DNA from: Actinomycetota bacterium
GTDB taxonomy: Bacteria > Actinomycetota > Thermoleophilia > Gaiellales > F1-60-MAGs149
Direction of reading: 5' to 3'
Length of the DNA: 37,823 nucleotides
Assembly (NCBI GenBank): GCA_947478745.1
Contig: CANJXE010000006.1
Coordinates: 1 to 37,823, forward strand
The notes below the pieces were generated by a model. It was given only the letters and a program-made list of their open reading frames with translations, searched no databases and was not told the origin of the DNA. Shown piece after piece: positions 19,100 to 37,823 of the stretch (positions are counted from its first letter, which is position 1; each line of letters starts with the position of its first letter). Made by a program: the position numbers and the translations under genes.

Positions 19100-19831
19100 C
19101 TAGCTCTTCTCCTCGTCGGTCTTCTCAACGGCCGGCTTCTTGGCAGCAGGCTTCTTCGCAGCGGGCTTCTTGACCGCTGCGTCGTCACCAGCGGCTGCCG
19201 CCGGCTTCTTCGCCGCAGGCTTCTTGGCTGCGGGCTTCTTCTCAGTGGTCGCGTCCGTGGTGGCTGCCGCCTTCTTGGCGGTGGCCTTCTTCGGAGCTGC
19301 GGCGGCCGTATCGTCGGCCGCGACTTCGGTGACGTCGGACGCCGCTGCGGCGTCCGTGCCCCCGTCGGTCTTCTTCGACGCGGCGACGCGCTTGGCGCGA
19401 GCCGAATCGGAGGACGTCTGCTTGGCGCCGGCGGTCTCGACCTCGCCCTCCACGATCGTGCCGCTCGTCAGCGAGCGGAGCAGGATCGTGATGTGCGCGG
19501 TGCGCTTGTTGATGCGGCTGGCGCGGCCACGGGCACGCGGCTTGAAGCGCTTGATCGTGACGCCCTCGTTGGCGAACGCCTCGTGGATCACGAGATCGTC
19601 CGGCGAGAGGCCGTGGTTGACCTCGGCGTTCGTGACCGCGGAGCGGAGCACGAGCTCGATGTCCTTGGCCACGGCGCGCGGCGAGAACAGCAGGAGCTTG
19701 CGGGCATCCGTGACCTTACGGCCGCGGATGTCGGCGAGCACCAGCCGGACCTTGCGGGCCGACGAGCGGACGTGCTTCGCCTCGGCGCGCACGAGCCCGG
19801 TCTTTTCGTAGGAGAATCGCTCGCCCGACAT
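19100..19831 (-). CDS. rplV: 50S ribosomal protein L22 with an Ala/Lys-rich C-terminal extension
   Basis: [27 protein letters not shown]...[23 protein letters not shown], then [14 protein letters not shown]...[12 protein letters not shown]. Confidence 0.96.
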   Translation of the reverse strand: MSGERFSYEKTGLVRAEAKHVRSSARKVRLVLADIRGRKVTDARKLLLFSPRAVAKDIELVLRSAVTNAEVNHGLSPDDLVIHEAFANEGVTIKRFKPRARGRASRINKRTAHITILLRSLTSGTIVEGEVETAGAKQTSSDSARAKRVAASKKTDGGTDAAAASDVTEVAADDTAAAAPKKATAKKAAATTDATTEKKPAAKKPAAKKPAAAAGDDAAVKKPAAKKPAAKKPAVEKTDEEKS

Positions 19832-20109
19832 CAGCCGCGCCTCGACTGCTTGTCGGAGATGTGACCACGGTAGGTGCGCGTCGGCGCAAACTCGCCGAGC
19901 TTGTGACCCACCATGGCCTCGGAGATGAACACGGGGACGTGCTTGCGCCCGTCGTGGACCGCGATCGTGTGGCTGACCATCTCCGGGAAGATGGTGCTGG
20001 CACGCGACCAGGTCTTGAGCATCTTCTTTTCCTTGGTGGCGTTCTGCTCCTCGATGCGCTTGAGGAGACGCTCGTCCACGTAAGGACCCTTCTTCGACGA
20101 ACGGGACAT
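19831..20109 (-). CDS. rpsS: 30S ribosomal protein S19
   Basis: [62 protein letters not shown]. Confidence 0.98.
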   Translation of the reverse strand: MSRSSKKGPYVDERLLKRIEEQNATKEKKMLKTWSRASTIFPEMVSHTIAVHDGRKHVPVFISEAMVGHKLGEFAPTRTYRGHISDKQSRRG

Positions 20110-20949
20110 CTACTTCCTGCCCTTCCCGCGGCGACGGCCACGGACGATATCTGCGGACGAGGCCTTCTTCGGGTCGCGGGTGCGACGTCCGAGCGTGGGC
20201 TTGCCCCACGGGGTCACAGGGTGGGAGCCCTTGCCCTTGCCTTCGCCACCACCATGCGGGTGGTCAACGGGGTTCATTGCGGTGCCACGGACGCCCGGGC
20301 GCTTGCCGGCCCAGCGAGCTCGGCCGGCCTTGCCGCCGACCTCGTTCTCGTGCGTGGTGTTGCCGACCTGGCCGATCGTGGCGCGGCAGTGCGCGCTCAC
20401 GCGGCGGAGCTCGCCGGAGGGCAGGCGCAGCAGCGCCGTCTCGGCCTCCTTGGCGACCAGCTGGGCGCTCGTGCCGGCGGAGCGGCACATGCGTGCGCCC
20501 TGGCCGGGACGGAGCTCGACGGCATGCACCGTCGTGCCGGTCGGGATGTTGAACAGCGGCAGCGCGTTGCCCGGCTTGATGTCGGCCTCGGGACCCGAGG
20601 AGACGAACGAGCCGACCTCGAGGTTGACCGGAGCCAGGATGTAGGCCTTGGCGCCGTCCACGTAGTGGAGCAGCGCGATGCGCGCGGAGCGGTTCGGGTC
20701 GTACTCGATGGCGGCGACCTTCGCGGGCACGCCGTCCTTGAGTCGCTTGAAATCGACGATGCGGTAGCGGCGCTTATGGCCACCACCCTGATGGCGCGTC
20801 GTGATGCGGCCGTTGTTGTTACGGCCGCCGTGACGATGGACCGGCGCGAGGAGGCTCTTCTCCGGTGTCGACTTCGTCACTTCGGCGAAGTCGGACACAG
20901 TCATGAAGCGGCGACCCGGCGAGGTCGGGCGGAACGAGCGGACGCCCAT
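20110..20949 (-). CDS. rplB: 50S ribosomal protein L2
   Basis: [63 protein letters not shown]...[13 protein letters not shown]. Confidence 0.98.
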   Translation of the reverse strand: MGVRSFRPTSPGRRFMTVSDFAEVTKSTPEKSLLAPVHRHGGRNNNGRITTRHQGGGHKRRYRIVDFKRLKDGVPAKVAAIEYDPNRSARIALLHYVDGAKAYILAPVNLEVGSFVSSGPEADIKPGNALPLFNIPTGTTVHAVELRPGQGARMCRSAGTSAQLVAKEAETALLRLPSGELRRVSAHCRATIGQVGNTTHENEVGGKAGRARWAGKRPGVRGTAMNPVDHPHGGGEGKGKGSHPVTPWGKPTLGRRTRDPKKASSADIVRGRRRGKGRK

Positions 20950-21251
20950 TATGCGACTCCCTCGAAGATCGGAATGGACTGGCCCTCGGCGAGCTTGACG
21001 ATCGCCTTCTTGCCACCCGGGCGCGTGCCCTTGAACATGCCGCGACGCTTGGGCTTGGAGGGAACCTTGAGAATGTGCACGTCCACGACGTTGACCTTGA
21101 AGATCTCCTCGACCGCCTGGCGGATCTGGGTCTTGTGGGCGTCGGGGTGCACGTGGAACGTGTACTTGCCGTCCTCGGTCAACGAGTAGCTCTTCTCGCT
21201 CACGACCGGGGCGAGCAGCACCGTGTGGGCTGCGGGCGTGGTGGACTTCAT
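20949..21251 (-). CDS. rplW: 50S ribosomal protein L23
   Basis: [60 protein letters not shown]. Confidence 0.97.
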   Translation of the reverse strand: MKSTTPAAHTVLLAPVVSEKSYSLTEDGKYTFHVHPDAHKTQIRQAVEEIFKVNVVDVHILKVPSKPKRRGMFKGTRPGGKKAIVKLAEGQSIPIFEGVA

Positions 21252-21889
21252 GCGGTCACCTCGTCCTTCTGCTTGGTCGATGCGAGCGTGGCGGTCAGCT
21301 CGTCGAGCGCGGTGGTGCTGATCAGCAGGCGACGGGCCCAGAGGAGCTCGGTCAGACCGACCTCGGTCGGGGTCAGGACGGCCGAGCGCGGGATGTTGCG
21401 GAACGACAGTGCCGCAGCCTCCTCCTCGGTGCCGACGACCACGACCAGGGGCGTGACGCTCCAGCCCTCGACGAGCTTGAGGGCGTCCTTGGTCTTGGGG
21501 GTGTCGAACGAGCCGGCCTCGAAGATGCCGAGCGAGCCGTTGCCGGCGTGCTGGCTGAGCCCCATGCAGCGGGCCTTCTTGTACGCCTTCTTGTTGACCT
21601 TGACCGCGTAGGAGCGCGGCTGCGGGCCGAAGACGGCGCCACCACCGGTGAACTGCGCGGCGCGCGTCGTGCCCTGGCGGGCGCGACCCGTGCCCTTCTG
21701 GTTGAACGGCTTCGCGCGTCCACCGGCGACCATGCCGCGGGTCTTCGTCGCGTGGGTGCCCTGACGGCGGCCAGCGGCCTCCGCCTTGGCGACCTCGTGC
21801 AGCAGGCCGGGGGCAACCTCGACGCCGAAGACGGCGTCGGACAGGTTGACGGTTCCGGTGCCGCCGATGATGGGAGCAGTCAGGGACAT
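21248..21889 (-). CDS. rplD: 50S ribosomal protein L4
   Basis: [61 protein letters not shown]. Confidence 0.97.
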   Translation of the reverse strand: MSLTAPIIGGTGTVNLSDAVFGVEVAPGLLHEVAKAEAAGRRQGTHATKTRGMVAGGRAKPFNQKGTGRARQGTTRAAQFTGGGAVFGPQPRSYAVKVNKKAYKKARCMGLSQHAGNGSLGIFEAGSFDTPKTKDALKLVEGWSVTPLVVVVGTEEEAAALSFRNIPRSAVLTPTEVGLTELLWARRLLISTTALDELTATLASTKQKDEVTA

Positions 21890-22506
21890 CAGTGCACGTC
21901 CTCTCGGATCTCGACGAGTCCGCCCTTCGGGCCCGGCACAGCGCCGGACACGAGGATCACGTTGCGGCTGGGATCAACATCGATCACCGTGAGACCGCGC
22001 TGCGTGATGCGCTTGTTGCCCATCTGGCCGGCCATCCGCTTGCCCTTGAACACGCGGGACGGCCAGGCCGACTGGCCGATCGAGCCGGGGGCGCGCACGT
22101 TGTGCGAGCCGTGGCTGACCGGGCCGCGGCTGAAGCCGTGGCGCTTGATGGTGCCTGCGAAGCCCTTGCCGACGCTGGTTCCGGAGACCTTGACGTGGTC
22201 GCCAGGTCCGAAGACGCCGACCGTGACGGCCTCGCCGATGTTCATGTCGGTCGTACCGCGGAACTCCGTCAGATGACGGTGCGGTCCGACGCCGGCCTTC
22301 TTGAGGTGGCCGGCTTCCGGCTTGGAGAGGTCCTCGAGATCAACCGACTGGTACGCGAGCTGGACGCCGTCGTAGCCGTCAGCGTCAGTGGTGCGTACGC
22401 CGACGATCGGGCACGGGCCCGCCTCGATCACGGTGACGGGCAGACGTGCCCCGTCTTCCGTGAAGAGCTGGGTCATCCCCAGCTTGCGTCCGATGATGGC
22501 TTTCAT
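21889..22506 (-). CDS. rplC: 50S ribosomal protein L3
   Basis: MKAIIGRKLGMTQLFTEDGARLPVTVIEAGPC...GKGFAGTIKRHGFSRGPVSHGSHNVRAPGSIG. Confidence 0.98.
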   Translation of the reverse strand: MKAIIGRKLGMTQLFTEDGARLPVTVIEAGPCPIVGVRTTDADGYDGVQLAYQSVDLEDLSKPEAGHLKKAGVGPHRHLTEFRGTTDMNIGEAVTVGVFGPGDHVKVSGTSVGKGFAGTIKRHGFSRGPVSHGSHNVRAPGSIGQSAWPSRVFKGKRMAGQMGNKRITQRGLTVIDVDPSRNVILVSGAVPGPKGGLVEIREDVH

Positions 22507-22509
22507 GGT

Positions 22510-22818
22510 TTAGAGCTTGATCTCGATGTCGATGCCGGCGGGAAGGTCGAGGCGCATGAGCGAGTCAACCGTCTTCGGCGTGGGGCTATGGATGTCGATC
22601 AGCCGCTTGTGAGTGCGGATCTCGAAGTGCTCGCGGGAATCCTTGTCCTTGAAGGGGGAACGGATCACGCAGTAGACGTTCTTCTCGGTCGGCAGCGGGA
22701 CAGGGCCGGACACGGTCGCGCCGGAGCGCACCGCCGTGTCGACGATGTCCTTGGCGGACCGGTCCAGAGTCTGGTGGTCGTAGCCCTTCAAACGGATGCG
22801 GATTTTCTGCTCAGCCAA
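22510..22818 (-). CDS. rpsJ: 30S ribosomal protein S10 (probable TTG start at 22818)
   Basis: (M)[45 protein letters not shown]. Confidence 0.95.
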   Translation of the reverse strand: MAEQKIRIRLKGYDHQTLDRSAKDIVDTAVRSGATVSGPVPLPTEKNVYCVIRSPFKDKDSREHFEIRTHKRLIDIHSPTPKTVDSLMRLDLPAGIDIEIKL

Positions 22819-22822
22819 GGGG

Positions 22823-24007
<1,185 letters not shown>

Positions 24008-24084
24008 CGTGTTCTCCGGGTCTCCCTGGGACTGTGGAACTGAAGGGGGGTAGTGGTGGTTTGCGGGGTAGCGGGACTGGCCCG

Positions 24085-26196
24085 TTAGGCCTTCGCCGTA
24101 ATGGTTTCGGCGATGCTCTTCGGCACTTCCTCGTAGTGCAGGAACTGCATGGTGTACGTCGCGCGACCCTGCGAGAGGGAGCGGACGTCGGTCGCGTAGC
24201 CGAACATCTCGGCCAGCGGGACGCGAGCGGTGACAACCTGTGCGTTGCCTCGGGGCTCCATGCCCTCGACGCGGCCGCGGCGGCTGTTGAGGTCGCCGAT
24301 GACGTCGCCCATGTACTCCTCGGGCGTGACGACCTCGACGGCGAAGATCGGCTCGAGCAGCGCGGAGTCGCCTCGGCGGAGGCCCTCCTTGAGCGCCATC
24401 GAGCCGGCGATCTTGAACGCCATCTCCGAGGAGTCCACGTCGTGGAAGCTGCCGTCGATCAGGGCGACCTTGACATCGACCACGGGGAAGCCGGCGATGA
24501 CGCCTGCGCTTAGTGCCTCGCGGGCACCTTCGCCGACGGCCTTGTGGTACTCCTTGGGCACGACGCCGCCGACGATTTCGGAGACGTACGAGAAGCCCTC
24601 ACCCGGCGCGGTCGGCTCGACGCGCAGCCAGACGTCGCCGTACTGGCCGCGGCCACCGGACTGGCGGACGAACTTGCCCTGAATCTTGGGGACGGCCTTG
24701 CGGATGGTCTCGCGGTAGGCGACCTGCGGCTTGCCGACGTTGGCGTCGACGGAGAACTCGCGCATCAGGCGGTCCACGATGATCTCGAGGTGGAGCTCGC
24801 CCATGCCGGCGATCAGCGTCTGGCCGGTCTCCTCGTCGGACTTGACGCGGAACGTCGGGTCCTCCTCGGAGAGGCGCTGCAGCGCTGCTGCAAGCTTGTC
24901 CTGATCGGCCTTCGTCTTCGGCTCGACGGCCACCTCGATGACCGGCTCGGGGAAGTCGATGGACTCGAGCAGGATCGGCTGCTTGTCGTCGCAGAGCGTG
25001 TCGCCCGTGGTCGTGGCCTTGAGGCCCACGCCCGCGGCGATCTCGCCGGCGCCGATCTCCTCGCGCTCCTCGCGGTGGTTCGCGTGCATCTGGAGGATGC
25101 GCCCGATGCGCTCCTTCTTGTCGGTCGATGCGTTGTACACCGCGGAACCGGCCTTGAGGTGCCCGGAGTAGACGCGGAAGTAGGTCAGCTTGCCGACGAA
25201 CGGATCGCTCATCACCTTGAAGGCGAGGGCGGAGAACGGTGCGGTCAGCGTGGCCTCGCGCGTCACGGTCTCGCCCGTGCGGGGCACGGTGCCCTCGACC
25301 GGCGGCACGTCGAGCGGGCTCGGCAGGTACGCGATGACCGCGTCGAGCATCTGCTGGACGCCCTTGTTCTTGAAGGCGGTGCCGCAGAGCAGCGGGGTGA
25401 CGGTGAGGTCGAGCGTGGCGGCGCGGATCGCGGCGATCAGGTCGGCGTTGTCCACCGGCTGATCCTCGAGGAACGCCATCATGATGTCCTCGTTGTGGTC
25501 CGCGACGGCCTCGACCAGCGTGTGGCGGGCCAGCTCGGCCTCGGCCAGCAGGTCACCCTCGGGATCGAACTCGGTCCAGGCCAGACCCTTCTCGTCCTGA
25601 TCGAAGACGATTGCCTTCATGCGGACGAGGTCGACGACGCCCTGGAACTGATCCTCGGCCCCGATCGGGATCTGGATCGGCACCGGGTTGGCGCCGAGGC
25701 GGTCGACGATGGTCTTGCGGACGTACTCGAAGTCGGCGCCGACGCGGTCCATCTTGTTGACGAACGCGATGCGCGGCACGCTGTACTTGTCGGCCTGGCG
25801 CCACACCGTCTCGGACTGCGGCTGGACGCCGGCGACCGAGTCGAACACGGCGACCGCGCCGTCGAGGACGCGCAGCGAGCGCTCCACTTCGACGGTGAAG
25901 TCCACGTGCCCGGGTGTATCGATGATGTTGATGCGGTGACCGCTCCACAGCGCCGTCGTGGCAGCCGAGGTGATCGTGATGCCGCGCTCCTGCTCCTGGA
26001 CCATCCAGTCCATCGTCGCGCCGCCCTCATGGACCTCGCCCAGCTTGTGGGTGCGGCCGGTGTAGAAGAGGACGCGCTCGGTGACGGTGGTCTTGCCCGC
26101 ATCAATGTGGGCCATGATCCCGATGTTCCGGTACAGGTCGAGCTGGTCCGCGCGCGGCGCAGCGGACTCGGTCTGGGTGTCGATGACGATGCTCAT
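24085..26196 (-). CDS. fusA: Translation elongation factor G
   Basis: [58 protein letters not shown]...[26 protein letters not shown]. Confidence 0.99.
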   Translation of the reverse strand: MSIVIDTQTESAAPRADQLDLYRNIGIMAHIDAGKTTVTERVLFYTGRTHKLGEVHEGGATMDWMVQEQERGITITSAATTALWSGHRINIIDTPGHVDFTVEVERSLRVLDGAVAVFDSVAGVQPQSETVWRQADKYSVPRIAFVNKMDRVGADFEYVRKTIVDRLGANPVPIQIPIGAEDQFQGVVDLVRMKAIVFDQDEKGLAWTEFDPEGDLLAEAELARHTLVEAVADHNEDIMMAFLEDQPVDNADLIAAIRAATLDLTVTPLLCGTAFKNKGVQQMLDAVIAYLPSPLDVPPVEGTVPRTGETVTREATLTAPFSALAFKVMSDPFVGKLTYFRVYSGHLKAGSAVYNASTDKKERIGRILQMHANHREEREEIGAGEIAAGVGLKATTTGDTLCDDKQPILLESIDFPEPVIEVAVEPKTKADQDKLAAALQRLSEEDPTFRVKSDEETGQTLIAGMGELHLEIIVDRLMREFSVDANVGKPQVAYRETIRKAVPKIQGKFVRQSGGRGQYGDVWLRVEPTAPGEGFSYVSEIVGGVVPKEYHKAVGEGAREALSAGVIAGFPVVDVKVALIDGSFHDVDSSEMAFKIAGSMALKEGLRRGDSALLEPIFAVEVVTPEEYMGDVIGDLNSRRGRVEGMEPRGNAQVVTARVPLAEMFGYATDVRSLSQGRATYTMQFLHYEEVPKSIAETITAKA

Positions 26197-26201
26197 ATGC
26201 G

Positions 26202-26672
26202 TTACCAGCGGTAGTGCGCGAAGGCCTTGTTGGCCTGCGCCATTCGGTAGATGTCGTCCTTGCGCTTGAAGGCGCCGCCCTGCTGGTTCGTCGCGTCAAG
26301 GATCTCGGCGGCGAGGCGCTCGTCGGAGCCGCGCTCGCGGCGCTGACGGGCGAACGTCACGAGCCAGCGGACCGCCAGGGTGCGGGCGCGGCGCGTGGGC
26401 ACCTCGACCGGGACCTGGTAGTTGGCGCCACCGACACGACGGCTCTTGGTCTCGAGGACCGGCGTGACGGACTTGATCGCCTGCTCGAGGACCTCGACGG
26501 GCTCGCGGCCCGACTTCTCGGCGACGATCGCAAGGGCGCCGTAGACGATGCGCTCAGCGGTGGAGCGCTTTCCGTCCAGCATGACCTTGTTGATGATCTG
26601 CGTGACCAGCGTCGACTTGTAGACCGGATCCGGAATCAGTTCGCGCGGTGTGATATCTGCTCGACGGGGCAT
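26202..26672 (-). CDS. rpsG: 30S ribosomal protein S7
   Basis: [47 protein letters not shown]...AFAHYRW. Confidence 0.98.
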   Translation of the reverse strand: MPRRADITPRELIPDPVYKSTLVTQIINKVMLDGKRSTAERIVYGALAIVAEKSGREPVEVLEQAIKSVTPVLETKSRRVGGANYQVPVEVPTRRARTLAVRWLVTFARQRRERGSDERLAAEILDATNQQGGAFKRKDDIYRMAQANKAFAHYRW

Positions 26673-27040
26673 TAGCTCTTCTTCGCTCCGTACTTCGATC
26701 GGGCCTGCTTGCGGTCGGCGACGCCGGACGTATCCAGCGCTGCGCGGATGACCTTGTAGCGGACGCCCGGGAGGTCCTTGACGCGGCCGCCGCGGATCAG
26801 CACGACGCTGTGCTCCTGCAGGTTGTGGCCGACGCCGGGGATGTAGGCGGTGACTTCCATGCCGTTCGAGAGGCGGACGCGAGCAACCTTGCGAAGCGCC
26901 GAGTTCGGCTTCTTCGGGGTCGTCGTGTAGACGCGCGTGCAGACGCCCCGCTTCTGCGGCGCACCCTTCAGCGCGGGGGTCTTCGTCTTGGCCTTCTCGG
27001 GGGTTCGCGGCTTGCGAACCAGCTGGTTGATCGTGGGCAT
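26672..27040 (-). CDS. rpsL: 30S ribosomal protein S12
   Basis: [69 protein letters not shown]. Confidence 0.98.
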   Translation of the reverse strand: MPTINQLVRKPRTPEKAKTKTPALKGAPQKRGVCTRVYTTTPKKPNSALRKVARVRLSNGMEVTAYIPGVGHNLQEHSVVLIRGGRVKDLPGVRYKVIRAALDTSGVADRKQARSKYGAKKS

Positions 27041-27115
27041 GGACTCCGAGGTCCGCTTTCCGTTGGGCGCCCGAGGGCGCACGTTGATATGCGCGGCAGT
27101 AGCCGCAGCCCGAGG

Positions 27116-27144
27116 ACTCTAGGGCATCTGACGGAAAGCGCCAA
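27116..27144 (-). promoter_or_regulatory. Candidate sigma-70-type promoter of the str operon (TTGGCG-N17-TAGAGT)
   Basis: Minus strand: -35 TTGGCG (27144-27139), 17-nt spacer, -10 TAGAGT (27121-27116), about 75 nt upstream of rpsL. Confidence 0.5.
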
Positions 27145-27265
27145 ACGACAACCGTCGCCCGCGCGGGGCCGGATGCACGCTGGGGTTCTGAGTGGAAGGC
27201 TGCAGCGGGAACCGCAGCGCGTGAATGTGGTGTACAGGGGCCGTCGGACGGAGCCCGGTTTCGGC

Positions 27266-28204
27266 TCAGGGACTGAGGAACTGCAGGGTGAGCGCCGTCT
27301 GCTGCCCGACGCCGAGAACCTGGAGGTCGCCGCCCGACCCCTGACGGGCTGCGAGCGCCACGGCCTGACCGGCCTCCAGATGCAGCAGGCTGCTCAGCGA
27401 GATCGCCGAGGGCTCACCGGGCGCCGTGATCGCGCTCTGCGCCTCCCCGAAGTACGGACTGTCCGGACTCCCCGCAGGCACGACCCAGACGGCGCGCAGG
27501 CCCGAGCCGTTGCTCTGGAAGACCACGCTGCCCGTCACCTGGTACACCCCGGTCACCGGTGCCGTCAGCCGCGTCGGCTGCGCCGTCGACCAGACGCCGC
27601 CCTGCGTGTAGGCGACGTCGGTCATCGGCAGCTCCGCAATCTGCCCGTTGGCGATCGCGATCGGCGCCGAGCGGTAGACCCGAGCGCCCGGCAGCGGCGC
27701 CAGCTCGGTCACGCCCACGGCGCCCGCCGCAAGCTCGCTCGCCCCCACCCCGCCCGCGGCGATCTGGCCCCGGCCGATGCTGTTGGGCGCGATCTTGGCC
27801 GCCCCGATCGAGCCGTCGGCGATGTCGCCCGCCCGCACGGCGCCCGTGGCCAGCTCGTCGGAGCCGACGGCGCCCGCGGCGATCTCGCTCTTGCCGACCG
27901 CACCCGTGGCGATCTGCACGGCGCGGACGCTGCCGTTGGCCAATCCCGGCTGGGGGTATGTGCCCGTCAGCACGCCACCGGCGCGGATGCCCTTGAGGTT
28001 CGCGCGCGCGACCTGGCCCTTGGCGAAGGCCGTGTAGCGCAGCGAGCCCTGACGCACCTTGGCGTTGGTGACGGCACCGTTTCTCAACTGGCCCGTGCCG
28101 ATCAGCGCCGTGGCGGCCGAGCCGAGCGCTGGCAGCGCGGCACCGACGGCGAGCATGAGCACGATCAGCGCGGCCAGACGGCGCCGGGTGAACAGGGTCT
28201 GCAT
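27266..28204 (-). CDS. Secreted repeat-stalk protein with a C-terminal C1q/TNF-like jelly-roll candidate domain
   Basis: Signal peptide [31 protein letters not shown]; degenerate 10-residue repeats [35 protein letters not shown]-terminal beta-rich region [21 protein letters not shown]... Confidence 0.65.
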   Translation of the reverse strand: MQTLFTRRRLAALIVLMLAVGAALPALGSAATALIGTGQLRNGAVTNAKVRQGSLRYTAFAKGQVARANLKGIRAGGVLTGTYPQPGLANGSVRAVQIATGAVGKSEIAAGAVGSDELATGAVRAGDIADGSIGAAKIAPNSIGRGQIAAGGVGASELAAGAVGVTELAPLPGARVYRSAPIAIANGQIAELPMTDVAYTQGGVWSTAQPTRLTAPVTGVYQVTGSVVFQSNGSGLRAVWVVPAGSPDSPYFGEAQSAITAPGEPSAISLSSLLHLEAGQAVALAARQGSGGDLQVLGVGQQTALTLQFLSP

Positions 28205-28438
28205 GGGGTACTCCCTCTGGATTGCGAGAGAATTGTGACGCTCGTCCCGCCGTTCGACAACCCCCCGCGGCAGATCGGCTCCTGCGCCTGTGCCACCGCC
28301 TGCGTCCTGACAATGGATAGAGCCCTGACCGCCACCGCCGTGACCGGGAACGGATGCTGTCCGCCCACGCGATGGAGAAGTCCGCCATCGCCTACTCGGC
28401 GCGTGCACTGAGCAGGCGCCCACTGCGATACTGGGGTC

Positions 28439-28957
28439 ATGGAGTTCCCCGACCTGACCCTCCCCCGTGCCGGCGGCGGCACCGTCTCCCGCGCGGACCT
28501 CGCCGGGCGACCGTGGATCGTCTACCTGTCGCGGCACCCCGGTTGACCGGTCTGCCAGCGCCACCTCCGCCGTGCCGTGGAGGCCAAGACCGCGATCCGC
28601 GAGGCCGGGGCCGACCTGCTGGTCGTGCTGCCCACGTCTGCGGGCCGCGCTGAGGGCTGGAGGCAGGCCAACGGAGCCTGGGACGTGACCGTGATCGGCG
28701 ACGAGGACCGCACGCTCTACCGCGCGCTCGGCGTCGGCAGGGGCACGCCCCGCAACCTGCTGCTCGACCCGCGCTCGTGGCGCGAGGCCGCCGGCGAGCT
28801 GCGGCACGGCCGCTTCGCGATGAAGCACCGCAACGACGACGGCTTCCAGCTCGGCGCCGACATCGTGCTCGACGCGGAAGGCCGCGTGGCGTTCATCCAT
28901 CGCCCCGCGACGGCCGCAGATCGCGTGCCCGTGGCGGAGCTGCTGGCGCGGGTCTGA
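28439..28957 (+). CDS. AhpC/TSA-like (peroxiredoxin-like) protein with an in-frame TGA at the first position of CxxC; candidate selenoprotein
   Basis: MEFPDLTLPRAGGGTVSRADLAGRPWIVYLSRHPG-[TGA 28544-28546]-PVCQRHLRRAVEAKTAIREAGADLLVVLPTS...; single in-frame stop, frame then open to 28957. Confidence 0.7.
28548..28592 (+). promoter_or_regulatory. Candidate bacterial SECIS-like hairpin just 3' of the in-frame TGA
   Basis: Outer stem CGGUCU/AGACCG; upper stem CCUCCGC/GUGGAGG (one G-U) with 6-nt loop CGUGCC, 24 nt after UGA. Confidence 0.5.
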
Positions 28958-28967
28958 CGGCGCGGCT

Positions 28968-29028
28968 CGATCAAGGGCCGCTCGTGCTCCTGCAACGGTA
29001 CGGCGCGATCAAAGGCCGCTCGTGCTCC
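28968..29028. repeat. 23-bp direct repeat pair, CGATCAAGGGCCGCTCGTGCTCC / CGATCAAAGGCCGCTCGTGCTCC
   Basis: 28968-28990 and 29006-29028, one mismatch, 38-bp period. Confidence 0.95.
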
Positions 29029-29033
29029 AAGCC

Positions 29034-29150
29034 GGGATGCGACTAAGGGGTCAGACCCTTTCGTCGCATCAACCGCAGCTTGCCCTCCTTCTCCGAGCAT
29101 CAAGCTGGGCGGCCATGCGACGAAAGGGTCTGACCCCTTAGTCGCATCCC
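29034..29150. repeat. 117-nt inverted-repeat element with perfect 36-bp arms
   Basis: GGGATGCGACTAAGGGGTCAGACCCTTTCGTCGCAT (29034-29069) is the exact reverse complement of 29115-29150. Confidence 0.97.
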
Positions 29151-29157
29151 ACCAATG

Positions 29158-29202
29158 AAAAAGGCCCCCGTCTCCCCGGCAGCTGCCGGGGAGACGGGGG
29201 CC
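29158..29202 (-). terminator. Intrinsic terminator downstream of rpoC
   Basis: Perfect 40-bp palindrome GGCCCCCGTCTCCCCGGCAG|CTGCCGGGGAGACGGGGGCC followed on the minus strand by TTTTT. Confidence 0.93.
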
Positions 29203-29218
29203 CTGTTCCTCGCTGTGA

Positions 29219-34162
<4,944 letters not shown>

Positions 34163-34209
34163 TTCAATGTCTCCTTAGCGGGTGGGATGTCGTTGGTCGC
34201 CGGGGCGCC

Positions 34210-37823
<3,614 letters not shown>

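Noticed and set aside
19138-19260. Period-like DNA repeats in 19.1-19.3 kb as a possible CRISPR or minisatellite
   Set aside because: In-frame codons for the L22 KKPAA tail; repeats are short, degenerate and coding.
24544-26214. 556-aa + strand ORF opposite fusA
   Set aside because: Shadow ORF from codon-position GC bias; no domain signature.
27266-28900. 544-aa minus-strand ORF as a single gene
   Set aside because: The N-terminal part is antisense to the peroxiredoxin-like gene; a clear signal peptide starts at 28204.
29034-29150. CRISPR-like array
   Set aside because: Only two arms, in inverted orientation, with no spacer series or cas genes.

Overview
High-GC window, probably actinobacterial; the Thermoleophilia-like affiliation is inferred from gene content and protein style and was not tested. 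It is dominated by a minus-strand transcription/translation super-cluster: rpoB (5' end beyond the window), rpoC, [insertion of two accessory genes], rpsL-rpsG-fusA-tuf, S10 operon (rpsJ to rpsQ), spc operon (rplN to secY-adk-map), alpha operon (rpmJ-rpsM-rpsK-rpsD-rpoA-rplQ), then a DcrB/DUF1795-like gene, a DoxX-like gene and truA. The left end carries a plus-strand LuxR-type response regulator and membrane histidine kinase pair, then surE and caxA. No rRNA, tRNA, CRISPR or phage genes were seen. Main observations: (1) between rpoC and rpsL, a plus-strand AhpC/TSA-like (peroxiredoxin-like) gene has one in-frame TGA exactly at the first position of its redox CxxC motif (RHPG-TGA-PVC), followed by a SECIS-like hairpin. 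It is a candidate UxxC selenoprotein that ORF callers truncate to an internal GTG. (2) There are several palindromic or tandem intergenic elements: a 97-nt near-perfect palindrome overlapping the caxA stop codon, 70-bp GGGCCCGGGCCC tandem repeats, a 117-nt inverted-repeat element with 36-bp perfect arms, and covarying hairpins inside 71-bp direct repeats. (3) S17, S3 and L22 have large low-complexity charged extensions. (4) beta' appears to have two lineage-specific insertions. (5) infA is missing from its usual position. All calls come from reading the sequence and ORF translations; no database search or folding program was run.
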